A DNA stretch of 64,000 nucleotides from Ramlibacter sp. (GTDB taxonomy: Bacteria; Pseudomonadota; Gammaproteobacteria; Burkholderiales; Burkholderiaceae_C). The stretch is from NCBI GenBank assembly GCA_019635435.1, contig JAHBZM010000001.1, positions 248,001-312,000 on the forward strand, in the 5' to 3' direction. Under the pieces are notes generated by a model. That model was not told where the DNA came from and searched no databases. It saw only the letters and a list, made by a program, of their open reading frames with translations. Made by a program: the position numbers and the translations under genes. Shown in pieces: positions 39,501 through 46,254 of the stretch (position 1 is its first letter; each line of letters opens with the position of its first letter).

Positions 39501-42500
39501 GTCGCGCCCCCGGCAGACAGGCGCTGGGTCACCAGCACATCGAGCTCGCGGGCGCCGCTGAGGCGGCCGCCCGTGGTGTCCAGCGTGGTGGCCTGCAGGC
39601 GGGCCGCGCCGCCCGCGCCAATGGTGCCGCCAGCGTTGCCCAGGGCGCCGGCCTGCAGCGTCACGTCGCCGCCGGCCACCAGCCGGCCAGCGGTGTTGTC
39701 CAGCGCCAGCCCCGCGGTGTTGATGGTCAGGTGGCCCTGGGTCTGGAGGGTTCCGCCGTTGTTGTCCAGCGCAACGCCCTGGATGTTCAGGGAGCTGGCG
39801 GTGGACAGCGTGCCGTTGCGGTTCAGGAGCTGGCTGGCCTGCATCTGCAGATCGCCGGTGACCAGGATCCTGCCGCCGGTGTTGTTGATGGCCAGGCCGC
39901 CCGCGTTCAGGCTGGCGTCGGCCGCTGAGGCCAACGTGCCCCCCGCATTGTTGATGCCAGTGGCCGTGACGTTCAGGGCCGCGCCGCTGGTGGCCGTGGC
40001 GCTGATCTGGCCGCCCGCGTTGCTCAGTGCGCCGGTGCCGGCGTTCAGTGTGACGGTCTGGCCGCTCACCTGGGCGTTGTCGGTGACGACGCCCAGGCCC
40101 TGGGCCGAGACGTTACCCCCGGCCAGCAGCGCGCCGCCGGCCACATTGAGCGCGCCCTGGCTGGTGGCGGTCAGGTTGCCTTGCGTTGACCAGTGGCCCC
40201 CCGTGATGCTGCTGCCCGTGACCTGCAGGTTGCCGTTGCTGGCCAGGTCGGCGCCCGTGGCCTGCACGGCGCCGGCCGCAATGACCAGTTGGCCGCCGGC
40301 GCCCACGTGGGCAGTGCCCAGATTGGCTTCGCCGCTGGTGGTGAGGTTCATGGCACCGGCGCTGCCCAGTGTGGCGCCCGCGGCCTGCAAGGTGTTGGCG
40401 GTGATGCTCATCGCGCCGCCAGCCACCAGGCCGCCAGCGCGGGTGTCCACCATGCCGGCGTTGACCGTGAGGCCGGCGCCCGCCACGACGTGGCCGCCGG
40501 CGTTGCGCAGGTCGGCGCTGCCGCTGTCCAGGCTCACCGAGCCACCGGCCTGAAGCAAGCCGGCCGTGTTGTTGATGGTCTGGCCCGGTGTGGTCACCGT
40601 GAGGCTGCCGGTGGTGACGATGGCGCCCTGGCTGTTGTCCAGCGCGGTGCTGGCGATGTTGAGGTCGCTTTGCGTGTAAAGGACGCCGCCCTTGTTGGTC
40701 AGCCCGCCCAGGTTGTTCAGCGTGCCCGACGTGCCGGCAACCAGGCCGTTTGTGTTGTCCAGCAAGCCGCCGCGCGCATCCAGCGTGAGGCCGCCGTTGG
40801 CATGCAGTTCACCGCCCTGGTTGTTGATGGCGGTGGCCTGGACCGACAGCGCGTCAGCGGCCGTGGCACTGGCCTGAACCCTGCCGCCCTGGTTGTTGAG
40901 CGCGCCACTGCCGGCGTCGATGGCAATCTTGCCGGCCGCGACCGTGGCCCCGGCGGTATGGATGCCCTGGCCCTGCAAGGCCACCCGCTGGCCCGCGATG
41001 AACTGGCTGCCATCCAGACGGATCTCCCCCGTCGAGTTGACGCTGGCGGTCACCACCGCCGTCATCGTGGCCGACCGCAGGTCGACCCGGGTGCCCTGCA
41101 CGGTCAGCGAGGCGTTGCTGCCGATGTCCGACGCATCGGCGGTGACGGCCCCGGCACTGGTGATTTGCACATCGCCCACAGCGCCGATCCGCGCACGGTC
41201 CAGCGCAACCCCGGCGCCGCTCAGGCGGGTCTGGCCATTGGCCTGCACCGTGGTGCCCGTCACGTCCAGCTGGCCCGTGGCGCCCAGGCTGATGTTGCCA
41301 CCCGCATTCATGCTGCCGTTGGTGGCACTCAGCGTCTGGGCCTGCGCTGCGATGTTGCCGTTGGCCGCCAGTTGCTGCCCCGCCAGCTGCAGCTGCGTAG
41401 CCGAGAGTTGCAAAGATCCACCCGCCACCAGCTGGCCCGCGGTGGAGCCGCTGCCACTCACCGCACCGGCCTGGATGGCCAGGTCGCCGGGCGTATAGAT
41501 CTGGCCCGTGTTCTGCAGGCCACCCGGGAGCGTCAGCGTCAGGTTCTGGCCGGGTGCGGTCTGCGCGATGCTGCCGCTGTTGTCCAGGCGCGGCGTGTCG
41601 AGTTGCAGCGCGGGCGCCTGCAGGGCGCCCCGGTTGACCAGTTGCGTGGGGGCTTCAATCCGGGCCGTGGCGTCGGCCAGGGTCTGGCCGTCCAGCGTGA
41701 CCGTGCCTGCGGACTTGAGGCCCAGGTCCCTGGCTGCGTAGCTGTCTTTCAGGGTCAGGTCGCCATTGGCGGACAGCACCAGGTTGCCCTGCAAGGCCGC
41801 GATCCGGCCGGTGCTGTTGACGCCCAGGCCCCTGTCGGTGGCCACCATGTAGATCTGGTTGGCGTACATGCCGCCAAGCTGCTTGATGTCCACCGCGAAC
41901 AGCGGCGCGCCTGCGGGCGAAGCACCCCCGGCCACGGCCTGCAGCGTGCCGTACAGCACCTGGTTGGCGCCGGCAATCACATTCAGGTTGCGGGCCCAGA
42001 CTTCGCCCTCGATCACCAGGCCGCGCGCGATCAGGTCGAGCTGCTCCTGTTCCGCCGCGTTGAGGCCGGCGGCGCCAACGCTCAGGTTACCCGACGCATC
42101 AAAACCCTCGATGGCGCCGCCCGCGCCCAGGCGCACCTGCCCGGCCGCCAGCGTGGTGCGACCGGCGGTGTTGAGGAAGCCACAACCGTCGCAGCTGATG
42201 CCGTTCGGGTTGGCAATGACAATGTCGGCGCGCTGCCCGGCCACCTCGATGGTGCCGCGCAGCTGGCTGGCATCGGGGCCGACCACTTCATTGAGGATGA
42301 TGCGCGCCGGCGTCAGGCCCAGCTGCAGGTTGCCGGTGATCCAGCCGCCCTGCTGGGTCTGGACGCTGGTGTTGCTGTTGTTGAGGATCAGGCCGTTGCC
42401 CGGCACGTTGAACTGCTGGTACTGGTTGCGGCTGACCCCTGCCGCGCTGGGCGGGGCAATGTGCACGATGGGCACGCCATTGGCCGCCGCGTCGATCAGG

Positions 42501-42736
42501 GGTTTCTGGCCCGCCACCGCGCCCGGCGCGGCCGTGACCTGCGCCCACGCCGGTCCGGCAGCCGCCAGGGTCTGGACCAGGTACACGCCGATGAAAGCCC
42601 GCGCCACCCGCTTGAGCCAGACCCGCCCTGAAGGCGCCGCGGGCAGCGGCTGCTGCATCTGCTGCTGCAACGCATGGTCCAGCGCGGTCAACCGCTGCGC
42701 TTGCGTCTGCAGGGAGGCTTGGGTGCTCAGGTTCAT
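27557..42736 (-). CDS. cdiA: giant filamentous haemagglutinin / CdiA-type contact-dependent inhibition effector (TpsA)
   Basis: A 5059-residue secreted protein. In order: long N-terminal extension and signal sequence (to about 66, ending GPAWAQ); TPS secretion domain (about 70-310) with NPNGISCDGCGFLNTAGR near 177; FHA repeats, including three 585-bp tandem units (about 1519-2104); an atypical aromatic/Cys insert (about 3066-3340); a Gly/Ala/Thr linker (about 3346-3513); a Tyr-rich block (about 3560-3726, SSDYFLTQLNLDPERTLKRYGDGF); FHA-2 repeats with CPPPIC; the NNYLSQPER border at about 4760; then ~300 variable residues with a C-terminal toxin-like domain. Exported by the TpsB gene 9 bp upstream. 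Confidence 0.93.
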   Translation of the reverse strand: MNLSTQASLQTQAQRLTALDHALQQQMQQPLPAAPSGRVWLKRVARAFIGVYLVQTLAAAGPAWAQVTAAPGAVAGQKPLIDAAANGVPIVHIAPPSAAGVSRNQYQQFNVPGNGLILNNSNTSVQTQQGGWITGNLQLGLTPARIILNEVVGPDASQLRGTIEVAGQRADIVIANPNGISCDGCGFLNTAGRTTLAAGQVRLGAGGAIEGFDASGNLSVGAAGLNAAEQEQLDLIARGLVIEGEVWARNLNVIAGANQVLYGTLQAVAGGASPAGAPLFAVDIKQLGGMYANQIYMVATDRGLGVNSTGRIAALQGNLVLSANGDLTLKDSYAARDLGLKSAGTVTLDGQTLADATARIEAPTQLVNRGALQAPALQLDTPRLDNSGSIAQTAPGQNLTLTLPGGLQNTGQIYTPGDLAIQAGAVSGSGSTAGQLVAGGSLQLSATQLQLAGQQLAANGNIAAQAQTLSATNGSMNAGGNISLGATGQLDVTGTTVQANGQTRLSGAGVALDRARIGAVGDVQITSAGAVTADASDIGSNASLTVQGTRVDLRSATMTAVVTASVNSTGEIRLDGSQFIAGQRVALQGQGIHTAGATVAAGKIAIDAGSGALNNQGGRVQASATAADALSVQATAINNQGGELHANGGLTLDARGGLLDNTNGLVAGTSGTLNNLGGLTNKGGVLYTQSDLNIASTALDNSQGAIVTTGSLTVTTPGQTINNTAGLLQAGGSVSLDSGSADLRNAGGHVVAGAGLTVNAGMVDTRAGGLVAGGAMSITANTLQAAGATLGSAGAMNLTTSGEANLGTAHVGAGGQLVIAAGAVQATGADLASNGNLQVTGSSITGGHWSTQGNLTATSQGALNVAGGALLAGGNVSAQGLGVVTDNAQVSGQTVTLNAGTGALSNAGGQISATATSGAALNVTATGINNAGGTLASAADASLNAGGLAINNTGGRILVTGDLQMQASQLLNRNGTLSTASSLNIQGVALDNNGGTLQTQGHLTINTAGLALDNTAGRLVAGGDVTLQAGALGNAGGTIGAGGAARLQATTLDTTGGRLSGARELDVLVTQRLSAGGATLATEGRLSAAAADIDAQGATVLAGETLGLNASGVLDIRQATLKAQGPQAGDIQITGGSMLAAGATVAAGAGAALNSGGAIDMGGANLSALQGLTVQAGAALAADAATLTANQRLAISGSTVAATGASLSAGGRADVTASAGMATLNNASLQAGDTASVVATGIAASGSTVGAVSQVTLNAGAGDLAAPNALVQSQNGGISLNAANINLAGSTPAGATPTTGLLAGQGIAITATGAVDLSQALTHAGTNVSIATQGAITNNAGRIVAGGQASLTGASLDNQSGTLDANGAINLIASAGQVVNDQGRISTRDVLTMGAPTGPLSSLSNAGGVIETTGALNAQLQNFNNQGGRVVALAGLALSGGAVNNANGLLASDGNVSVNTQGGAFTGDNSKLMSTQGSLALTAGATTLSNAQLLAAQNIALTVGTTTLTASTLTSGGNTTLATGDLQASQVQINTQGQFNATANGAVTADRASIAAGGQASITATQGVDLRQASVSAQTLQLSAGNGVLNNAAGSLVASATTGTAVMLQGQGLVNDGGTIASNADLSLNAGAGTLSNAAGRILAVGAADIRSTGLDNRAGTLAANGNLTVNAAQANASAATDSTGGTLQSGQSLTLTAGNTTLSNATLTSGGNTTLTTGDLQASQARINVLGNFSATSSGAVTADQVALAAGGNAAITAAQGIDVNHGNVSAQTINLNAGSGVLNNSAGSLIATASTGTALSLQSQGLNNDAGTIASGSGLSINASTGNVTNTSGSIQAMGAADLRSTGLNNRGGTIAANGDLTVNTVQANANAATDSTGGTLQSGQSLTLTAGATTLSNATVTSGGNTTLTTADLQASQARINVLGNLSVTSAGAVTAGQASIAAGGNAAIAATQGLDLNHASVDGQTLNLSAGSGLLNNAAGRLVASASTATALTLQGQGLNNDGGTIASGADLSANAGAAALSNAAGSLVAVGAATVRATGLNNVDGTIASNGALVVDAAQANAATRTDNTRGTIRSAQSSLTLTTGELLNSRVNSTDAGSVINAATDLTLTANGPVDNSRSEILAGNDLRINATGALLNGQARLVAGRDLAVNASGVDNTAALVAGNRNTTLVVGAGGLTNTNGTVQASNNLAITATGSVGNNGGQLLAGGQLDLAAGALTNSQGQISAQTGNATLAVTSYTNAAGSVLAGGALDLNTQGGALTANGSTFASGAGMTLRAGAAQLNDANLTAGGTLDAQATSLDANRATVQAAGAITVNAGTGAFNAAGSQWLANQSVALSGGAVGLTDATVSANTSVAIAGASIDATRASLTSPGDVSVVASNGALNISNASLLAGRDLVATGTGAGATTGAQALAGRDLTLGNGANFDFGAAGLQYQFGRDLTVHAQGISTAGQQVAARNLTLDAGNGLLNNQGGTLQATGTLSASGNGLNNQGGVIAANGTVTAAAGTGMLNNASGQIYSTQGSASVSGAVIDNATGTVSAALDVSLSGGSLDNAGNTIAAGRNLTASLSGAVNNTGGKLIANTGAASVTANGINNQSGTISGATSATAHAGSGTLTNTGGLVTGQNVTIGGAVLNSGGVISGSNSVAMTTLALNNDAGVIESGTGGISINTQGNSLTNTNSGSTRGIVSQGAITIAAGDINNQAGYIGANGGLNITQSTSINNQGGTLLGLGSSSVTTSGTLNNQGGSILSGADLTVNAGTLNNSNAGTVYAARDLNVTATAIDNSNTKNGAYTTGLLAGRNATITAGTINNTNGAIVGLGDTTVRATSSLNNAQGQIAGSVLTIDTPSMTNTGGRADAQQRLSLLVPQFSADGVLASNGALQLQLQGNYTNSGTVSANGDLSITTTGSYTNQGHVSAQNNLSLSASGIDNQAGAVIDSRVTTLTTSGTINNAGLINSTAGQTSITAGTLNNTGRIYGDSIAISGTTNNSIGAGGSAVIASRSGDVTVNGTLNNTNGALVMSLGNLQINGSALNQGSTLNALRNLTITGALTNSNAGFSTATQSRTEPADGLYITPSGDTTKYKATDLVWVDHSGGHYVLPSTTYPLGTFGGNPKPAAVQCGFDGVGGEGGSYVCNYAYTTTDPIWALMHVTAPGTPPTSPGGDCMVFTGGEDGSFVRDTTGACGAYWTSVDAYNTATATSYTQLGTAITAFNADLNTRTLIDWYETTVTGQTITETKVTASNPGTVLAGGNISIGGGTNTDSIIVAGGNLNGGALQNLASKGTRETATTGTMVFNHRVYHGGFSDSYSRDISAPQPIPDAAVTTSFDLPILQFESSGSPNAPIAGGTSTPVGGATAVVPGSIGAGTSGARSANTAGGTTGAIQGGNATAGAGGAVQVDATAAGQPQGTTQVTGAQVTGGGAVTAGGGNAPAGGTATVTPGTGNTPAGAGTVTAGGPGGPAGITTGSGNSPVTGNTTVNAGGGTTPTGTGAITASLSAAPQAALPGSVIAGGVRAGQLAAITTSLTNFAAAVTALPAPAATVNTNARQVAPAMVKAAGYTTVTVSGAVRAPNNQLFRLNTQPGARYLVETDPAFTNYRNWVSSDYFLTQLNLDPERTLKRYGDGFAEQRLIDDQILALTGRRFLGDYTSTEDEYQALLDAGVLFAQTYHLTPGVALTAEQMAALTTDIVWLETKIVTLPDGSTTLALVPTVYLRRPVAGDLSPTGALIAGSNVTLRSPGSNITNTGTIIANGSAAAGNGKLTLEGQNVSNSGTLGGNVISVSATQTLDNTGGVIQGLGNASSISLNARDILLRTTVQTSTASIEGPNGESTGTRTNVDRVATVSAGSVTLAALGNINLQGASVNASGNLNISAGGNITSDAVQTGYTLNIPLGGAGGTTQGRTGHYEVASTTQQLSSLSGNTVTLVATGDAAFKGTNVNATTNLSVTAQNISIEAVKDSLSIDQQGVSKRTYERVAKADETLTGGSFTAGNNLSLTATGGDIKATGALVSADEGAATLTASGNIALQNATTEHSTDNEYFSASKGFLSSQSLQRDSASQATLAEGSTVSGRAVILDAGTDINIRGSGVVSDTQTTLSAGRDVNLSAATETLTSSSFFEEKKSGFGALGGLSFGKRELSNEADNTATHAAASTVGSLSGNVSISAGNTYTQVGSDVMTPQGNIDITAKTVSITEARETASSETEQKFKQTGIAVTVSNPILSAVQTVGSMTEQAGKSKDARMQALAVAASVDAVDKAVGALNQDPTHVGGIGINISLGTQKSQSNSQGHSDTSAGSTVAAGGNVTIAAQGRGDASDLTVRGSQISAGGTANLLADGKVNLLAAQDTSEQHTQNTGSSASIGVGINFGAQTNGVSFSASASSSRGNSDGSDVTHVNTQVTAGNAVHIQSGGDTTLQGAVVAAHTVTAVIGGNLSIESLQDTAKFDEKQSSSGFGVTICPPPICAGASSVSVSGGKSNINSNYQSVGEQSGIRAGDGGFTVSVAGNTDLKGGAITSTDAAVQAGANAFATGGTLTTTDIQNSANYNANAASLTVGYSGAPHDMAGNPLKDADNKVIGGKPIGAGGFGNDSGNAASTTQAAISGVAGNTAARTGDQETGLKPIFDAAAVRDSMNAGVAITQAAAPAVITAWANFASEQERKATTPEEKACWKESGPCRVAGHMVIGALTGGTAGAVGAGVSQTVIPTIGDALADADLPLGLKQIVIAGLGTAIGAAAGGTAGAITGVNATVNNYLSQPERLELKGSREACYAAQDANNPACRRVAELNNLDQTRDVQLATLVENCVGTSCQTLVNAINNELRALGCTPPAQCDSATLERARTTALGKAQILEPGLGPDDVALLVFGVAGGVIRITRAVITATRASGELVIAGGIRATASGEALGARGGVTLESLAPIERNVIREIAGPGDEVIVGNGTAAGTRLPQDINVNPVAPPVRDSLGRTVGNSSTQNAAMQADVDYLKSINATDIRVNQQQVDSAVCRVGICRPDVQATLPNGRRITIEYDTTSSTRATGHATRTLSNDPNAIVILRTVN
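27560..27860 (-). other. CdiA C-terminal toxin domain (candidate nuclease)
   Basis: The last ~100 codons encode ADVDYLKSINATDIRVNQ, a VGICRPDVQATL segment and RRITIEYDTTSSTR, ending NAIVILRTVN. An acidic residue in RPD, then a strand with Glu/Asp (TIEYD), and a following Arg/His segment recall the PD-(D/E)XK nuclease layout used by several CDI toxins. Motif assignment is by eye and tentative. Confidence 0.5.
36427..38181 (-). repeat. three tandem 585 bp repeats inside cdiA
   Basis: The same phrase (SGGNTTLxTxDLQASQ in protein) recurs with start points at 38181, 37596 and 37011, exactly 585 bp (195 codons) apart; the third unit decays near 36430. Units are highly similar but not identical. 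Confidence 0.85.
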
Positions 42737-42745
42737 GGCGGTTTC

Positions 42746-44524
42746 CTAGAACGGATAGGTCACGGTGGCGTAAAGATTCCACTGACGTGTGCGAAAGCCC
42801 TGGGGCCGGTACAGCGGCGCGGCCAGGCTGATGTCGTACTGCAGGCCGGCCTGGCGGCCACGCAGCCCGACGGCGGCGCCGGCAAGCTTTTTGCCGACCA
42901 GCGCCACATCGCTGGGGCCCCAGACGCGGCCCCAGTCCAGGCCGAGGTAGCCCGTGGTGTCCACGCCCGGCGCCAGCTTGAAAGGCGTGGACAGTTCGTT
43001 GCGCCAGATCACGCCGTTCTCGGCGATCAGCACGGCGTCACCGTCAAAGCCGCGCACGCTGGAGCGGCCTCCAATGGCGAGCTGGTCGATGGACAGGGTG
43101 GTGTCACGCGTGTGCTGCCCCCGAAGCGTCGAGCTGAACTGCACCTGGCGCGGCGCGGCGGATTCGGCCCCGAGCGTGAAGGCCGTGGCATAGCTGGCGC
43201 CAAAGGTCCAGATCCGGGGCCGCAGGGTGGCGCCGCCCTGGGCGGCGGTCAGCAGGTCATCCTGCGCGTGTTGCCAGGGCATGCCGCGGCGGTAGCCCAG
43301 ATCCAGGTCCAGCGAGGCCTGCGCGAACAAGTGCCGGTAGTTCAGGCCCGTCTCGACATTGGTGGTGCGCCGGCGCTGGACCAGCAGTTCCACGTCGTCC
43401 AGGAAACTCTCGGCGCGCCGCAGCGACAGGCTGCCGTACAGCGACAGCTTGGCGCTGCCGGTTCGCAGCACGGTGCGCTGCAGGCGCAGCTCGGCGCTTT
43501 CACTGCGGCCACTGGACAGGAAGCGCACGGTGGTGCCCTGCACATACTGCGCAAAGCGGCTCTGGCTGGCGCTCAGGCTGAAGGTGTTGTAGCCCCAAGG
43601 CAGGCTGTAGTTGAGCCCCAGGCTCTGGCTGCGGTGGCTCGGGTCGGGCTTTTCCAGGTTGCTGCTGAGGCTGACGCTGACCAGGTCGTTCAAGCCCAGC
43701 GGGTTGTCCAGCGCGAGGTTGCCCGAGAACTGGGTGCGACCCAGGCTGGGGCTGCCGGAGTTGTCCAGCGTGATGCCGCCGCGCAGCCGCTCGCGCAGGG
43801 TGCCGGCGCGGCGCTCGATCACCACCACCGTGGTGTCGGGTTCGGCGCCAGGCTCCAGCTTGGTCGCCACGTTCTGGCTGGGCAGCCGCTTCATCTGCTC
43901 GACGCCCTGCTCCAGGTCGCGGATGTTGAGCACGTCACCGCGCGAGACCGGGAAGGCATTGCGCCAGGTGCCCCAGCGCGGCTCGGGTTCAACGAGCCGG
44001 ATATCGGCCACGCGGCCCACATGGAGCTGGATGCGCAGAACGCCGGTCTGCAGGTTCTGGGCCGGCAGGCTGACCCGGGTGGTGGCAAAGCCCAGGTCGA
44101 GCAGCTTTTTGTCCAGGCCGGCCGCGATCCGGCTCAGGCCCTGGACCCCGACACACTGTCGCAGGTAAGGCAGAGCCGCCTCCTGCAGCCACGAAAACCG
44201 TTGCCAGTCCGCACCTTCAAGCCGTACCTCCTGCACCACAAAGCAGGGCGTTTCTTCGGGCAGCTGGCCGTCCGGCAGGGCGGCGGGCGCCGGCCGCAAG
44301 GTGTCGGCGCGGGGTTCGAGTTGTTGCTGTTGCTGGCGGTTGCGCTCTTCCTGGCGGCGCAGGCCTTCCTGGATCGCGGCGTCAGGGCTCAGGTCGGCAG
44401 GCTGCGCCCACGCCGCGCCGGGCAGGCCCGCCATGGCATAGCTCACGGCTGCAGCGCACACCGCCAGTCCGCGCATCGGACGGCGCCCGGAGCACATCGG
44501 CCCCTCCCCTGTCTGGAATACCAC
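42746..44524 (-). CDS. cdiB: TpsB outer-membrane transporter (ShlB/FhaC/HecB family)
   Basis: A 592-residue Omp85-superfamily transporter exporting the adjacent TpsA. It has a signal peptide (cleavage near GAAWAQ, about residue 41), a Gln-rich helix (EERNRQQQQQLEPR) and POTRA 1 (about 93-170, FVVQEVRLEGADWQRF). POTRA 2 (about 175-245) and a 16-strand barrel follow, with GGRSSVRGFDGDAVL (the VRGF/Y motif, near 480) and terminal Phe (TVTYPF). An internal ATG at 44497 (MCSGRRPM) is an alternative start. Order B-A-I is the E. coli class rather than the Burkholderia A-I-B class. Confidence 0.93.
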   Translation of the reverse strand: MVFQTGEGPMCSGRRPMRGLAVCAAAVSYAMAGLPGAAWAQPADLSPDAAIQEGLRRQEERNRQQQQQLEPRADTLRPAPAALPDGQLPEETPCFVVQEVRLEGADWQRFSWLQEAALPYLRQCVGVQGLSRIAAGLDKKLLDLGFATTRVSLPAQNLQTGVLRIQLHVGRVADIRLVEPEPRWGTWRNAFPVSRGDVLNIRDLEQGVEQMKRLPSQNVATKLEPGAEPDTTVVVIERRAGTLRERLRGGITLDNSGSPSLGRTQFSGNLALDNPLGLNDLVSVSLSSNLEKPDPSHRSQSLGLNYSLPWGYNTFSLSASQSRFAQYVQGTTVRFLSSGRSESAELRLQRTVLRTGSAKLSLYGSLSLRRAESFLDDVELLVQRRRTTNVETGLNYRHLFAQASLDLDLGYRRGMPWQHAQDDLLTAAQGGATLRPRIWTFGASYATAFTLGAESAAPRQVQFSSTLRGQHTRDTTLSIDQLAIGGRSSVRGFDGDAVLIAENGVIWRNELSTPFKLAPGVDTTGYLGLDWGRVWGPSDVALVGKKLAGAAVGLRGRQAGLQYDISLAAPLYRPQGFRTRQWNLYATVTYPF

Positions 44525-44701
44525 CCGCCGCTCCCAACCGTTGTAAGTTTGGCGTACGACTACTTTGGTACGCGCAAAAGGTCGGCGAGTATGCTCAGAG
44601 AGTTACAAAGGGGTCAATCCTGTCAAGTTTGACAGGGGGTTATTCGTCCTAAAGTACCCATTTTATGGTACAAGACGTTACAAAATTCAAATTGAGAGGG
44701 C
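44525..44701 (-). promoter_or_regulatory. cdiB leader with three inverted repeats
   Basis: AT-richer than its surroundings. Inverted repeats: GCGTAC/GTACGC at 44552-44573; CCTGTCAAGTTTGACAGG at 44619-44636 (perfect 8+8); GTACC/GGTAC at 44654-44671. The middle one contains TTGACA and could overlap a -35 element, with CATACT further downstream as a weak -10. These look like operator sites for the CDI operon; the regulator is unknown. Confidence 0.5.
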
Positions 44702-45121
44702 TCAAGCCGCCGACGCCGGCAGCCCGAAAACCCGGTCAAACACCCAGTTGAAGACGAAGGTGTAGATCAAAAAGAACACCACCAGCCCCAGGTCCATGAC
44801 CAGCGCCTGCCACAGGCTGACGTCCAGCCACCAGGCAAACAGCGGCACCAGCGCGGCCACCAGGCCGCCCTCAAAGCCCACGGCATGGGCGATGCGCCGC
44901 GGGATGCTGCGCCCGCGCACGGCCTGGCGCGACTCCCAGGCTTCAAAGACGTGGTTGAACGCAAAGTTCCAGGCCACCGCCACGGCCGAGGCCAGTGCCG
45001 ACAGCACGGTGGCGCTGCCCAGCTCGTGGCCCGACATGGCCGACAGGCCCAGCGCCGCCACCGCGATGGCGATGGCTTCGTAGAGCACCACGTAAACGAG
45101 GCGCCGCTTGATGCCCTGCAC
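44702..45121 (-). CDS. PACE-family efflux transporter (AceI-like)
   Basis: A 139-residue inner-membrane protein of four helices made of two bacterial-transmembrane-pair domains. First domain: KRRLVYVVLYEAIAIAVAALGL, with the membrane glutamate of YEA, and WNFAFNHVFEAWE. Second domain: RRIAHAVGFEGGLVAALVPL and IYTFVFNWVFDRVFG. PACE proteins export chlorhexidine, acriflavine and short-chain diamines by proton exchange. It is the last gene before cdiB on the same strand and starts nine bases after the homocysteine methyltransferase stop. Confidence 0.9.
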   Translation of the reverse strand: MQGIKRRLVYVVLYEAIAIAVAALGLSAMSGHELGSATVLSALASAVAVAWNFAFNHVFEAWESRQAVRGRSIPRRIAHAVGFEGGLVAALVPLFAWWLDVSLWQALVMDLGLVVFFLIYTFVFNWVFDRVFGLPASAA

Positions 45122-45130
45122 GCGCGGCGC

Positions 45131-46207
45131 TCAGGCAGCTTCTTTGTAGAAGAACTCGCGCTGCAGCGAGCGCGCCGCCAGCGGCTGCACCGCTGCCTGG
45201 ATGGCGCCGATGTGCTCGGGCGTGGTGCCGCAGCAACCGCCCACGATGTTGACCAGCCCCTCGGCCGCGAACTCACGCAGCAGCCGGCTGGTGACGTCGG
45301 GCGTCTCGTCAAAGCCGGTTTCGGCCATGGGGTTGGGCAGGCCGGCGTTGGGGTAGCAGCTGATGAACGTATCGGGCGCGACGCGCGCCAGCTCCTGGAT
45401 GTAGGGGCGCATCAGCGCGGCGCCCAGCGCGCAGTTCAGGCCAACGGCCAGCGGCTGGGCATGGCGCACGCTGTACCAGAAGGCGGTCACGGTCTGGCCG
45501 CTGAGGATGCGGCCCGAGGCATCGGTCACGGTGCCGCTGATGATCAGCGGCAGGCGCTCGCCCGACTTTTCAAAGAACTCGTCCACCGCAAACAGCGCGG
45601 CCTTGGCGTTGAGCGTGTCAAAAATGGTCTCGACCAGCAGCAGGTCGGCGCCGCCTTCGACCAGCGCCTCGGTCTGTTCGTAATAGGCGGCGCGCAGGGT
45701 TTCAAAGTCCACATTGCGCGCGCCGGGGTCGTTCACGTCGGGGCTGATGCTGGCGGTCTTGGGCGTGGGGCCCAGGGCGCCGGCCACGAAGCGCGGCTTG
45801 TCGGGCGTGCTGAACTGGTCGCAGGCGGCGCGCGCAATGCGGGCGCTGGCCAGGTTCATCTCGCGCGCCAGGCCTTCCATGCCGTAGTCGGCCTGGGCGA
45901 TGCTGGTGGCGCCAAAGGTGTTGGTCTCGACGATGTCGGCGCCGGCGGCCAGGTAGCCGGCGTGGATGTCGGCGATCACGTCGGGCCGCGTCAGGCTCAG
46001 CAGCTCGTTGTTGCCCTTGACGTCCTTGCCGAAGTCCTTGAAGCGATCGCCAGCGGCGCCGGGGCCGGTGTAGCCTTCGCCACGGTACTGCGCCTCGGTG
46101 AGCTTGAAGCGCTGGATCATCGTGCCCATCGCGCCGTCGAGGATGGCGATGCGCTGCGCGAGGAGGCCGGGCAGTGCCTGCCCGCGGGTGTAGGTGATCG
46201 GCTTCAT
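45131..46207 (-). CDS. homocysteine S-methyltransferase part of split MetH
   Basis: A 358-residue TIM-barrel matching the N-terminal homocysteine-binding module of cobalamin methionine synthase. It opens with ILDGAMGTMIQRFKLTEAQYRGEG (about residues 23-46); the zinc ligands are Cys in LAVGLNCALGAAL (about 237) and the Cys pair in VGGCCGTTPEHI (about 325). The remaining modules are encoded at 20347-23073. Both halves are needed for one reaction, so they must assemble in trans. No riboswitch is seen before this gene; the 48 bp to the divergent rhodanese gene is too short for one. Confidence 0.93.
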   Translation of the reverse strand: MKPITYTRGQALPGLLAQRIAILDGAMGTMIQRFKLTEAQYRGEGYTGPGAAGDRFKDFGKDVKGNNELLSLTRPDVIADIHAGYLAAGADIVETNTFGATSIAQADYGMEGLAREMNLASARIARAACDQFSTPDKPRFVAGALGPTPKTASISPDVNDPGARNVDFETLRAAYYEQTEALVEGGADLLLVETIFDTLNAKAALFAVDEFFEKSGERLPLIISGTVTDASGRILSGQTVTAFWYSVRHAQPLAVGLNCALGAALMRPYIQELARVAPDTFISCYPNAGLPNPMAETGFDETPDVTSRLLREFAAEGLVNIVGGCCGTTPEHIGAIQAAVQPLAARSLQREFFYKEAA

Positions 46208-46254
46208 GGTCCGGCCATTTTAGGGACCCCGCGTTTTCCTCAGACAATAGAGGG

